From: Saccharomycopsis fibuligera x Saccharomycopsis cf. fibuligera
Taxonomy: Eukaryota; Ascomycota; Saccharomycetes; Ascoideales; Saccharomycopsidaceae
Length of the DNA stretch: 64,000 bases
Assembly: GCA_001936135.1 (NCBI GenBank)
Contig: CP012819.1
Coordinates: forward strand, 2,451,501-2,515,500
Direction of reading: 5' to 3'
In this document: positions 36,031-46,086 of the stretch, piece after piece
How the letters are laid out: each line of letters starts with the position of its first letter
Numbering within the stretch: position 1 is the first letter of the stretch
Translations under genes and position numbers: made by a program
The notes under the pieces: model-generated
What the model was told of the DNA's origin: nothing
The model's database searches: none
Seen by the model: only the letters and a program-made list of their open reading frames with translations

Positions 36031-36652
36031 TTTATATGATAGTGTGGTTAGTTTAGGTTTATATTTTACTTTGTCAATTTGTATTGATGTTATGTTATCA
36101 GAAAATTTTTTTCTTGTATTTTTTTTCTGCATATTTATTTAGGTTATGCGCGATGGTGCGATGAGTTGCACAAGCATTTTTCAAGCTGCATAATAATCAG
36201 ATCGTCCCGTAGTAATGGTATCTCGATTATTCAAAAAATACTATCAAGTATTCAACCAGGCGTTACTAAAATATGACAATATTTTTGAAAATTGCCCAGT
36301 TTTTATTGAATTATCTGATAATACGAATGCAGCAAAAAAATTTCATCGTTAGAATTTGTTAATTCGTTTAAGTTGCAGCAAAACAAAAATTTAAAACAAA
36401 AGGTTATTATAAAAAGCATTAAAAAAATAAAGCATTGGGTATTTAAATGAGAATGAAATAATAATATAGAAAAATTTTAGAAAAGAAAATAATCTGGAAA
36501 GAAAACATGAAAAAATATTCAAAAATAATCTCAAAAAAAAAAGATAATGATGATAAAATTAGTTTGACAAACAAACAAATGACAAAAAAGACAAAAAAAA
36601 CCAAGCAAAACAAAACAACCAATATCTTCAGTAAAGATTAAATTACAATACT
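36031..36652. other. CGR1 promoter / SPA2 3' flank
   Basis: This 622-bp spacer is very AT-rich, especially 36290-36640 with many A-runs downstream of SPA2. Apart from the PAC and RRPE-like sites near CGR1, I see nothing structured. Confidence 0.6.
36101..36165. promoter_or_regulatory. PAC and RRPE-like elements before CGR1
   Basis: GCGATGAG, a full PAC-box match, is at 36158-36165. GAAAATTTTT, close to the RRPE consensus, is at 36101-36110. They lie 128-135 and 71-80 bp upstream of the CGR1 ATG. The combination is the hallmark of yeast ribosome-biogenesis genes. Confidence 0.6.
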
Positions 36653-39600
36653 TTATGCTTCCACTCTACTTCTGCTTAATCTAGCATCAATAACTGCAAT
36701 TTCTTCTTTAATACTTGCCTCTTCAACAGTTTTAACTAGCTCTTTAGTGCATTTGGCAATGTCAAATGCAATTCCTGCCAATCTTTGTTTGAAGTGTTTA
36801 TCCGCGTAATCATCATCATCACTTTTGTCATTGCTACACAACATATCCATTCTTCTTCCGCAATCTGCCAAACTTTGAACTACCCATCTACCGTGCTCTC
36901 GCAATTGAACATTTCTTGATTGGGCCATTGAGACACTGGTTGCATCAAACATTTGACCAACCACTTCTCCTATAGCCTTAGCACCCTCCTTCAATGTGCC
37001 TGTTGTAGAATCTGGGGTTTTGATAGCGGATAATAATGTTTGAATTGTTGAAATAACCTCTACGGTTTGATGCTCCAAGTAGAGCAATAATTCTGCTAAT
37101 GTGTTATCAGGGTCAGCAATGTCAAAAGCATTGATGTCGAATTCGGCTGTTCTGTCTGTTTTACGAGTCTCCTGTAAAGGCGAAGGCATAGTGTCATTAT
37201 TGCTAAAGACCTCAGTGTTAGGTTTTTGGGTTATAATTTTCAGTGGGGTAATATTGCGGTCAGAACTTACTTGTGGTATCGGCTCATTCTTCTTTTTGAG
37301 AGCTCTCGGAGAGCCATTGAATGAGCTATTCGGGGAACTATTGCCGTTAATTTCAATTGCTTTATTATCTAATGAGTTGCGCGAGTCTTCTTTTTTCAGG
37401 TTTCCAGAAACTGATCTTCCACCAAATTTCAGAACCATTGTATCAGACAGTGGTTTAACTGGGTTTGGTGAGTTGTGAGGGGACGTGTTTGGACTGCTAT
37501 GATTCAGTGAATCCTCTAATTGCTTGACTCTGGATAAGATACTGCCCTTAGAAGTTGGCATGTTTCTAGTCACCGGTCTTTCATAATTGTCTTTAGAGGC
37601 ATCTTTGTTGAATTTATCTTTTAAACTGGATATGGAGCTCTTTTTTGGAGTTGATTGATTGGATAACCTCAGGCTAGAGGCATTTTTTAAGCTCGCATAG
37701 CTATCTTTCTTTTGGTCTAATGACTTTTCAGGTATTATATCGTTGGTGAGCAGCAGGTCACTATCTTGCACTACTTGCTGAGATTGCTGATCAATTTCTT
37801 GACCATTTCCTTGGTAATCTATTTGCTCACTGGTTTGATAATTAGCCTGTCCATTTACTTGCCCGTTTTTCACACTATTTTCTTGATTGATTACTTGGTC
37901 ATTGATGCTGTTGATTACTTGTCCATTTTCTTTATCATTAACTTGATCAAGCTTTTGGTCACTCTTTTTTCCACCTTTTCCTTGATCTTTTACATGTCCA
38001 TTTTCTTCAAAAATTGTTTGGCCATTCTTCTGTACTTGACCAATTTCTTGATTGTTAAATAGATCGCCTACTTTTTCACTTCCTTGGTCATTTCCTTGGC
38101 CACTTTCTTGTCTATTAAACAGACTATTCAGTTGGCTTATATTTTGCTGCTCTCCTTGATCCCTTTCTTTAGTATCTTGTGATGAAGTACTAATATCATG
38201 TGTTGAAGGGTTTTTACTATTCTGGTTATTGTCGAATGAATTAATAATCGACTTCTTCACAATGTTTTTAGACTCAAATTTGTTGTTAATGATGCCATCA
38301 TCTTTAGAAGTTTGCAGGTCACCATTTTCGGTATGTTTCCGACTGCTATTATAATGATCATAATCGGTACTCTTATTATGCGTTCCTTGTTCGGCTTTTT
38401 CAGTGAAACCAGGGCCGCTTAAAGTACTATTACTGCGATTTAACTTTGTGCTTTTACTTAAAGTTGCAACGCTATCAATTTGCTTTTCCTGAGTTGCAAA
38501 ACCTTTGGCGTCAACAGTATCTTTGAGAGTATTACCGTTTGTATAATGCGAATTAGAAGTATTGCCATCTGTGCCTCGTACACTTTCAGTGTTCTTATAA
38601 GAGGTAGCAGCTGGTTCGCTAACAGATTTGTTAACCAAGGCAGAAGATAGTTTATTTATTTTTGATTCAGCTTCGAAATCCAAGTCAGTTTCTTTATTAT
38701 TAGATCTGCCCAGGTTGAGGGTGCTAAAAATCCCCTTGGATTCTTCACCAGCACCGCCAAATTTGCTAGGATTACTTGTCAAACCCAGGCCACTTATATG
38801 ATTCTGATTAATTTTAGCACCGGGTTGTGGACTGTTTTTCAAATTATTGCTCTCATAGTTAGATGATGCACCAAGACTATTTTTGTTATCATTATTAGCA
38901 CCAAGTGAGGAAAACTTAGGTGCCGGCATGGCAATCAAGTTAGGGCTCAACGAAAAGTTGGTGGTAAAAGGATTCTCCCGTTTAGTGGTGATAATTGGTG
39001 ACAGATTTTGTCCATTCTTCTTAGCCATCCTTAAAGGCCGTACATTCGGAATGCTTTCTTCAGAGCCATTAGCATCTTCACCAAAAGAGTCACCAGCATT
39101 AATTGAACGTTGTCCTTTTGAAGGAACGTCTCCAATCAAAGTGTTAAGACCATTGCCTCCAGTTTCACGAGCTTTGGCTGATGAGACCAAGTTGCAAACG
39201 CTAAAGGCGATTTCACTAATCGCGGTCTCAACAACCAATTTAGGTAATGTTTTCCCGTGAACTGCATAAAATCTGGTCGATGTAATCGCATGAGAGACCG
39301 AAGCTTTAATAAGAGCGGAATATTCTCCATTATTAATAGTTTCACCTTCACTTGCAATATTACCTGCAATTATTGTTATTTTGGTGATAGTCTCGAACAA
39401 TAAATCAGTGCTAAGGTTATCATCATTTATAATAAGCAAGAATGAAGAAATTAAAGAATTCAAGTCAACAATACTTTTCAATGAAATTAAACCGCCAGGA
39501 TCAACAAACTGTTCCATGGAATTTTCGGAGAGATCTGTAGGCTTTATTGTCAAAGATGACAACAGTGTTTCATTAGCACCGCTAGCCATGGACAGTTTCA

Positions 39601-41128
39601 AAGATTCGGAGCGCAAATCTTGATATCTTTTCTGCCAGTCTAGAATCTGAAGTTTGAGCCCCTCTATAGATTCGTCGTTACCATTGATATTTTTAGTTTT
39701 TACCTTTTCGAGTCTTTCTTCAATCTTGCCTATCTCCGAAAGAGAGTCCTTAGAATTCAACTCTGAAGGTAAATCTTTAGACAAAGAAAACTGTTTAACT
39801 TTTTGAGACTCGAGTTGTGCCTTCGAGGCTTCAAGTTGGTCTAAAAGAGATTTGTTTTCAGTTTCAAGCTTCTTGATTTTAGTAATGTTTTTTTTCCTTT
39901 CATCATTGACCTCATTTCTCACCTCCTCTTCCGACAATAAAACAGAGTTATACTTCTCTTGCAATACCTTATAGTCATCTAAAATACTCTTGTATTCTCC
40001 ATTAGCTTTTTCATAATCGTCTTTCAACTTGATATATGAGTTTTCTGTTGCCAATTTTTCTCTTTCCAAATTAGAAATGGTAAAGTTTAATTTTGAAATC
40101 TCTTGCTGGAGCTCCAATACTTTACTTTCTGAGCCTACGCTCTTTGAATTTTGTTCATTGCGTAACAGATCAAGAAGGCCTTTATTTCCTGCCAACTCTC
40201 TCTCAAGCAGAAAAACTTTGGAGCGATTGTCTTCATTAGACCGCAACAATTCACTTTTTTCCAGCTCCAATTTTCTCAAATCAGCCCTAAGGGTTTCAAT
40301 AGTTTGTTCATGTAGAGTGATGGTCTTATCCATTTTATTTCCTTCCGCTAGTAAAAGCTCAATTTCTCTGTCTTTGCGGTCATCTAGGGACTTGCGCTTG
40401 GAGGATGGCAGATATGAATGTTCACTAGTATTTCTGTTGTGACTTCGAGCTTGCGGAGACTCAATAGCAAAGTCATTACTTGCATCACTGTTTGCAGCTT
40501 TATGATGCGGTTGAATTGACCTAGAATGCGAACTGTTCTGCTGACTACTATGCTGAATATTGTTGTTAGAATTTGGAATGACTTTGGGTAAAACAGGTTT
40601 GGGTTTCTCAACTTTTTGTTGTTGAATTTCATCATCCTCTTCATCGCTACTCCACGCTAAAGTTGATTTTGTGGGAATCACCGTGCCTGCTTGAATACCT
40701 ATATGCGCAGTAGAGTGATCATTTGAAGCATCAGGATCTGTCAGTTTTTCAGTATCCAAACCCCTTCTTTCAACTTCATAAAGCATATCAGTAACTAAGT
40801 CCTTGAATCTTGATGATGGAAGAGAAGCTAGCTTCCGTCTTGCTTGATTGCGCTTGGGATGGAATTGGTCGTTAGCTAACAAGTATCCAGGTTTCTCGGG
40901 CGACTTGTCAGACCGTCTATTTAATTCATCAAAAACATCGGTACTCAATTCAGAAAACTGTTCAGTAGAAAGCTTCAATAACTTCTCTCTAGCTTTCTTT
41001 GTCCTCGACGAATTTGCATGTCTGTCTGATTTGATTTCCGACGAGTTGGAAAGAAACTCCTTGAACGCTGTACAATGAGGTCCCAAGTGAGTCTCCGACT
41101 CACCGTTTTCTGTAGGTTTAGGTCCCAT
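36653..41128 (-). CDS. SPA2: Polarisome scaffold Spa2
   Basis: A 1491-aa protein with the two Spa2-homology (SHD/GIT) repeats near the N-terminus: ARE(K)LLKLSTEQFSELSTDV at about 46-66 and ARRKLASLPSSRFKDLVTDM at about 96-115. A long coiled coil follows (about 250-510). A conserved globular block at about 540-690 is followed by low complexity. Residues about 990-1130 form a Gln/Asn-rich stretch with recurring NGQ and DQ units. The C-terminal block (about 1330-1491, NTLAELLLYLEHQTVEVIST onward) is the conserved Spa2 C-terminal domain. Spa2 sits at bud and hyphal tips and anchors Bni1, Bud6, Pea2 and MAP-kinase kinases. The length is close to S. cerevisiae Spa2 (1466 aa). Confidence 0.95.
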   Translation of the reverse strand: MGPKPTENGESETHLGPHCTAFKEFLSNSSEIKSDRHANSSRTKKAREKLLKLSTEQFSELSTDVFDELNRRSDKSPEKPGYLLANDQFHPKRNQARRKLASLPSSRFKDLVTDMLYEVERRGLDTEKLTDPDASNDHSTAHIGIQAGTVIPTKSTLAWSSDEEDDEIQQQKVEKPKPVLPKVIPNSNNNIQHSSQQNSSHSRSIQPHHKAANSDASNDFAIESPQARSHNRNTSEHSYLPSSKRKSLDDRKDREIELLLAEGNKMDKTITLHEQTIETLRADLRKLELEKSELLRSNEDNRSKVFLLERELAGNKGLLDLLRNEQNSKSVGSESKVLELQQEISKLNFTISNLEREKLATENSYIKLKDDYEKANGEYKSILDDYKVLQEKYNSVLLSEEEVRNEVNDERKKNITKIKKLETENKSLLDQLEASKAQLESQKVKQFSLSKDLPSELNSKDSLSEIGKIEERLEKVKTKNINGNDESIEGLKLQILDWQKRYQDLRSESLKLSMASGANETLLSSLTIKPTDLSENSMEQFVDPGGLISLKSIVDLNSLISSFLLIINDDNLSTDLLFETITKITIIAGNIASEGETINNGEYSALIKASVSHAITSTRFYAVHGKTLPKLVVETAISEIAFSVCNLVSSAKARETGGNGLNTLIGDVPSKGQRSINAGDSFGEDANGSEESIPNVRPLRMAKKNGQNLSPIITTKRENPFTTNFSLSPNLIAMPAPKFSSLGANNDNKNSLGASSNYESNNLKNSPQPGAKINQNHISGLGLTSNPSKFGGAGEESKGIFSTLNLGRSNNKETDLDFEAESKINKLSSALVNKSVSEPAATSYKNTESVRGTDGNTSNSHYTNGNTLKDTVDAKGFATQEKQIDSVATLSKSTKLNRSNSTLSGPGFTEKAEQGTHNKSTDYDHYNSSRKHTENGDLQTSKDDGIINNKFESKNIVKKSIINSFDNNQNSKNPSTHDISTSSQDTKERDQGEQQNISQLNSLFNRQESGQGNDQGSEKVGDLFNNQEIGQVQKNGQTIFEENGHVKDQGKGGKKSDQKLDQVNDKENGQVINSINDQVINQENSVKNGQVNGQANYQTSEQIDYQGNGQEIDQQSQQVVQDSDLLLTNDIIPEKSLDQKKDSYASLKNASSLRLSNQSTPKKSSISSLKDKFNKDASKDNYERPVTRNMPTSKGSILSRVKQLEDSLNHSSPNTSPHNSPNPVKPLSDTMVLKFGGRSVSGNLKKEDSRNSLDNKAIEINGNSSPNSSFNGSPRALKKKNEPIPQVSSDRNITPLKIITQKPNTEVFSNNDTMPSPLQETRKTDRTAEFDINAFDIADPDNTLAELLLYLEHQTVEVISTIQTLLSAIKTPDSTTGTLKEGAKAIGEVVGQMFDATSVSMAQSRNVQLREHGRWVVQSLADCGRRMDMLCSNDKSDDDDYADKHFKQRLAGIAFDIAKCTKELVKTVEEASIKEEIAVIDARLSRSRVEA

Positions 41129-41679
41129 CTATATTTGAACTGTTAGAGTGTAGAGATTGTTAACTCTGAAAAAACACAGATAAGCCAAATACGGATGCTT
41201 GATAGTTTCGAAAACTGCTAAATAACTATAATCGAGTACTGGAAAGAGATGAAATAAAAGTGTTGACGAAGATTAAGGCCCACTACGCGAAGGCGTCGAC
41301 AACCATGGCTGATTTTTTTTTCTTCCGCAAAAAGAGAGCGTGTAGGTTCAGATCTGATCCACAAAAAGAAAAAGGGATGCCTTTACTGAGACAAGCGTCA
41401 AGACGCATGCTATAGCATAATAGTAACGCACAAGAATGCATTTGTAATATGATATAGACATTTTAAATGCACATATGTGCACGTATATGCTTACTCCAAA
41501 ATTGGGGATCTTTTTTCTATTAACGTTTAAAATGAATGAGACTCAAAAAAGCAAGTCATCTAATCAGATTACAGTTCCAAATAACAAAAAATAGGTACCA
41601 CATTGATTAACAGACAACGGTAGACCCTGACAGCATATCATTGTCAAATACAAATAATCAGAGAGGATGCGTGGCGACA
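41129..41679. other. Divergent promoter of SPA2 and the SPO71-like gene
   Basis: This 551-bp spacer contains CACAAAA at 41360-41366, which fits the CRCAAAW core of the middle sporulation element, about 315 bp before the SPO71-like ATG. The core is short, so the match is weak. No gene is visible. Confidence 0.4.
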
Positions 41680-44600
41680 ATGCGAAGCAGATTAACCATG
41701 AACAGCTCTGATACGATGAGCAGGCAGTATAGCACCAGTTTAACCACAAACGTCGACAATGATGAAAATGATGAAGCTTGGTTAGTTCAACGTCAGCAAA
41801 GAGTAGTAATACCCAAAGCGTCATTTACATCGTTTAGGATTTTGTATGCGACACCAGAACAAATTGCAAAAGAATCAACCGTTATTTTTTTAGGAAGGAT
41901 TCCAGAAGTTTGGGCTCCTCAACCAAAATTGAAAATTATGAAGCTATTTTACCATATTAAAGACAAAAAAGTTAAGCATTTCTTTGACAATATGCAATTT
42001 ACAGCAAATTACTCATTTAAGCAGCACTGGGAAATATCAAATGACATATCAGATAAAGCTATCAGAAAGGTCAAATCTGAAATGAGTTTGCTGACAGGCA
42101 AAACTCTTGGTAAAAAGTGTCGCCATATAAGGAAAAGTCTGTCAATATCCAATATTGATATTGCCAGTCAAAGTGCAAAGCATAAAACGTTAAAGCTTTT
42201 TGAAAAAAAACAGCACAAGAGTACAAATAAAGGCTACTTAAAGGGTGCTGTAACTAGGGAAGGTATGAATAACGACGGCATATTTCCTAAAAACGTAGCG
42301 TTCAATCATAATAGAGATAATATTAAAACTGATGACAAGAAACAACAAAAAATAGAACAGAGGGAAAAACAAAAGCTCCAAGCAAAAAATAAGTATGAAA
42401 AAGCAAAACAGTCACATTCTAGCAAAAAAGAAAATGGCAAGAAATTTCCGGTTGCTTATGTTATAAAACAACTTGCTCCTGAACCTGGAGAGGCGCAGGA
42501 AAGTACTGAGGACCCTTTCAATTTCAAGAAACAGAGTCATGGAAAAGAACATACAAAAATTATACATAAAATGAAGCACAAAACAGTTTCAAAGGCAAGG
42601 CGTTTTAAAGATGAAATTTACAATGAGAGAGTAGAATTATTGTCTAAATTATTTGGCAGGTTCCATGTTGGAGAGATGGTAAAAGTTCAAAAGATGTTAG
42701 TAATGGTCAAACTTCTACCCAACGTTAAAGCGGTTGAGAAAAATCTAAATGATGCTGCTCCGTATCAATCAAGAACCCTTGAAAGATGGAAAGAGTACGT
42801 TGTTGTTGCTAGATCTACTGGAGATATTGAGTTACCATTGTTAATACAATTTTATACCAATCGGAGTATCAAATATGAAGAGAAAACCTCACAAACGAAA
42901 GATAGTCGCAGAAGAAAGAAACAACTTGATTTTGTGTTAGATATCCGCAGCTGTAAAGTTAGTTTTTATAACACCTTGGACAAGTCTGTGGCTATTTCGC
43001 TCCCTGTCAATGAAGAAGAAGGAGGTGGTGGGGAAAGTGGTGTGAAAGTATATATATTTAAATGCGCGTCACAATTCGCGTCAATTGACTGGTACCTTTT
43101 CATTCAGACATCTTTAGGCTTATCCAAATCATCAGCTATGAAAATCAGTATTCCAGATTTGGATTTTGGAATTGATATACTTGTACCCGCAGATGCATAC
43201 GAAGAAATCATTGAAGAAAGTAAGTCATTAAGCCATTTGTCATTGTCTTACGAAAAGTACGGATATAGGATTGAAAATTCAACCTCAATATCTGTAATTA
43301 TTGATCTTGTTCTAAAAAGACTAAAAGAAGTTGAAGACGATTTCCCAGAGATAACAGGATGGTTAGCTAATGCTACTAATTATAAGAATAAGTTGGGATT
43401 AGCTTGGAAATGCTATGATAGGCTAGAATGGATAGGAGAATATAATCAGAACATTGTGTGGCAATACAATGCAATGTGCAATAGCTACACACTAGAATTG
43501 CGAGTTATTACACATTATCCAACTCGCGCAATATCATACAAAGGTAATTTTATCGATGAGCCTACTCCAGTAGAGGGATTCTTGTACAAATTATCAGATC
43601 AGACCGGAAACAATGTGTATTCAATTTTACACAATAACTCTGCTTACTTGAAATATTTTTTTACTAACCGTGGGTTTTTATTTTACACTTCATATTTCAA
43701 TGCTTTGCCACCAATTAGGGAGCTATACGATGTTGAGGCAAATGAAAAACTCAACTTTAAAGAGCTACACAAGGTTTTGCAAATGTTGCCTGAGTTTTAC
43801 CAACTGCGATATTTTGAAATAGACGAAAATGATCATTTTGAATGGCTAAGGCCAGGTATTACCAACGTTGAGTTCTACAGGCACGATAGCACTGCACTTC
43901 TAGAAGCAAAGAGAAATAATTTTCATATGCTAAAGTCAGAAGGAGTGATAGATTTGTGCAATGTCAGTACAGTGCGCCCCACCACCGCTAGCAAATGGAA
44001 AAGAGCAAACCTTTATTGGGCTTCTGGAAATGATGCTTTCTTTGAAGTGGTGCTTGAAAGTAACGTGTGTATTATATTCGAAGCTTGCAGCCAGCCAGTA
44101 AGAGACGAATGGGTATCTCGTTTAAACAAGCTATCTGAATATTGGAAACTTCGCAGAGAAGAAGATTTATCTAGAGTCAAATATACCAGGGACTTTAATA
44201 TCAACATATTGGGAATTTCAGAGTATGCTGAACCAATATTTGTGGAAAAAGCGTCTAACTGGGAGTTAAAAAAAGGGATTCTGGATGCTAGCATTTACAA
44301 TATCAACACATTATCGGTTTTGAAAAACATACTTTATCACGGAGAACTATACTATAAGCCAAGAAAGCACGCAAATTTTGAAAAATACTATGTTGTGCTA
44401 TCTCCCGGATACTTGATTCTTTATCAAATGTATAAAAGAAGCAGTTTTAGTAATCTGTCAATTCCTTGTGCAGATTATAAGCACTATTTGAGTATTCCGT
44501 TGCGTAACTGCTACTTATATTCTGGAAAGTTGACTTCAGCAAACCTTTTGCACCGCGACCGGCAGTTTGACACTATGAATCCGGGCCACCACCCATTGCC

Positions 44601-45045
44601 CAAAATTTATCTTGATGGTTGGAAGTCGGCAGAAGATGAAACTTCCAGATGCTTTACCATTTGGATAGGTACCAAGCGTTTTATAAAAAGACGATCCAAA
44701 ACGAAGCTGTCAGAGACAGAAAATTCAATTGGGTCACTAAACGTGTTTGACAAGAGTGACGAGCAAGTCCCAACATCGAATATTAAACTAGGCTCCAATT
44801 GCCAAACAAATAGAAAAAGCCAAAGAATTTCAACACAAAAGTCTATCTTACAATTACAACAACAAAAAATGCAAAGAGCAGAAGACAGTATTTTCAAGAG
44901 TGTCAATAGATTAGGTACAGAAGGCCACAGCATGATATTCATGGCACGGTCCAGGCAGGAGAAGGATTTATGGGCATTGAATATCTTAAATGAAATTGGA
45001 AGATTTAGCCATTTCACAATCAATGAGGATATTCAAATTATATGA
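41680..45045 (+). CDS. Spo71-like multi-PH-domain protein
   Basis: The product from ATG 41680 is 1121 aa; the frame extends upstream only via TTG. Three PH-like regions are visible: about 405-480 (QLDFVLDIRSCKVSFYNTLD onward), about 632-820 (start GFLYKLSDQTGN, end ACSQPVRDEWVSRLNKLSEY) and about 886-1103 (start YHGELYYKPRKHANFEKYYV, end SRQEKDLWALNILNEIG). Each of the last two ends in the tryptophan-bearing helix typical of PH domains. Residues about 130-280 are Lys-rich and disordered. The arrangement and the last domain resemble S. cerevisiae Spo71, which binds phosphoinositides and controls prospore-membrane growth in meiosis. Residues encoded by CTG are uncertain. The family call is from motif memory, without alignment. 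Confidence 0.68.
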   Translation: MRSRLTMNSSDTMSRQYSTSLTTNVDNDENDEAWLVQRQQRVVIPKASFTSFRILYATPEQIAKESTVIFLGRIPEVWAPQPKLKIMKLFYHIKDKKVKHFFDNMQFTANYSFKQHWEISNDISDKAIRKVKSEMSLLTGKTLGKKCRHIRKSLSISNIDIASQSAKHKTLKLFEKKQHKSTNKGYLKGAVTREGMNNDGIFPKNVAFNHNRDNIKTDDKKQQKIEQREKQKLQAKNKYEKAKQSHSSKKENGKKFPVAYVIKQLAPEPGEAQESTEDPFNFKKQSHGKEHTKIIHKMKHKTVSKARRFKDEIYNERVELLSKLFGRFHVGEMVKVQKMLVMVKLLPNVKAVEKNLNDAAPYQSRTLERWKEYVVVARSTGDIELPLLIQFYTNRSIKYEEKTSQTKDSRRRKKQLDFVLDIRSCKVSFYNTLDKSVAISLPVNEEEGGGGESGVKVYIFKCASQFASIDWYLFIQTSLGLSKSSAMKISIPDLDFGIDILVPADAYEEIIEESKSLSHLSLSYEKYGYRIENSTSISVIIDLVLKRLKEVEDDFPEITGWLANATNYKNKLGLAWKCYDRLEWIGEYNQNIVWQYNAMCNSYTLELRVITHYPTRAISYKGNFIDEPTPVEGFLYKLSDQTGNNVYSILHNNSAYLKYFFTNRGFLFYTSYFNALPPIRELYDVEANEKLNFKELHKVLQMLPEFYQLRYFEIDENDHFEWLRPGITNVEFYRHDSTALLEAKRNNFHMLKSEGVIDLCNVSTVRPTTASKWKRANLYWASGNDAFFEVVLESNVCIIFEACSQPVRDEWVSRLNKLSEYWKLRREEDLSRVKYTRDFNINILGISEYAEPIFVEKASNWELKKGILDASIYNINTLSVLKNILYHGELYYKPRKHANFEKYYVVLSPGYLILYQMYKRSSFSNLSIPCADYKHYLSIPLRNCYLYSGKLTSANLLHRDRQFDTMNPGHHPLPKIYLDGWKSAEDETSRCFTIWIGTKRFIKRRSKTKLSETENSIGSLNVFDKSDEQVPTSNIKLGSNCQTNRKSQRISTQKSILQLQQQKMQRAEDSIFKSVNRLGTEGHSMIFMARSRQEKDLWALNILNEIGRFSHFTINEDIQII

Positions 45046-46042
45046 GGTATCATTATTTTATTTGTCACTCTGACGCTCTTAGCTTCACGTTATCATTTTT
45101 TGATTTCAAGCCTACAAGTTGGCTATTTAAAAGACTGAGCATAACCTAGTGTTTTTTATAACTCTTATTCTATCATCTGCATTCTCTTAACAAGTTTGAT
45201 TTTACTTAAAGCATTCTTTATAACCGTGTTTAGGTTTTTACACTCTACATGATTCATCATTTCACGTGCAAATTTCGTAGGCTGTGCTACCAATTCCTTA
45301 TTTTGTAAATTTTGCTTATGGGTTATATTTGTTTTTCTATGCAGTTATCTTTGCAAAAGAGTTTTTGAAGATCTGTCTTAACGAAAAAATTTAATGTTTT
45401 TCTTTATGCAAAAGTAACACTTTTAAAATGCAGCAAAACAGAAGCACGGATAAACAATACCAAATTCTGTTTTGCGATAATAATACTACAGGAAAATAAA
45501 ATAATGTAAAATCTTTTGCCCACCTTTCACGAATAGTTATCGATCGATAATGGATCATATGTACCTAGTTCTTTCTTGTAAAGCGTGTTCGTATAAGTAC
45601 ATGCAAACGCAATTTGCCAAAACGTTAAATTTAATGTTTCTTACATTTTTCAGATAATCAGATAATTATAAATTTGCGCCCTTTATTATTATGTCTAATC
45701 TATACATATAACAAGTTCCAATATTAGTCAAAACTTTGATTGCATGAACAACGCAAGCATAACTTGTTCCAGATGCCGAATATAAATCACAAAAAACCAT
45801 GAAGATTGTAAATTTAGTGTATCTTAGAATGCAAGCAGTAGTTAAAGATGAGAAAATATATTTAAGCAAATTTGAGATACAACAAATACATATACTTGTC
45901 CAATCCAGGTTCTTGCACGAAACCAGGGCTAACGTAGAAGTGATACTAAAGAGCAAGCATACAATTGCCTCACAATTGTTTCAGCTAAATGTGATTCAAA
46001 TAAACATTGTGAAAAGTATCGATGGGCAGGATTTCTGCGAGC
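45046..46042. other. 1-kb tail-to-tail gap between SPO71-like and FAR1/STE5-type genes
   Basis: AT-rich spacer receiving both 3' ends. Apart from one 95-codon plus-strand frame at its right end, nothing gene-like is visible. Confidence 0.55.
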
Positions 46043-46086
46043 CTATTGCCGACATGCATTATCAGCTTTCGAACCATTCATGCTAA
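45799..46086 (+). CDS. Doubtful small ORF (95 aa)
   Basis: An ATG-initiated frame of 95 codons lies in an AT-rich gap where long frames are uncommon. Its composition is protein-like (no low complexity, mixed Ile/Val/Lys/Glu, four His and two Cys). It overlaps the 3' end of the convergent scaffold gene by 44 bp. A minus-strand frame of similar length overlaps it, which weakens the case. I recognise no domain. Confidence 0.18.
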   Translation: MKIVNLVYLRMQAVVKDEKIYLSKFEIQQIHILVQSRFLHETRANVEVILKSKHTIASQLFQLNVIQINIVKSIDGQDFCEPIADMHYQLSNHSC

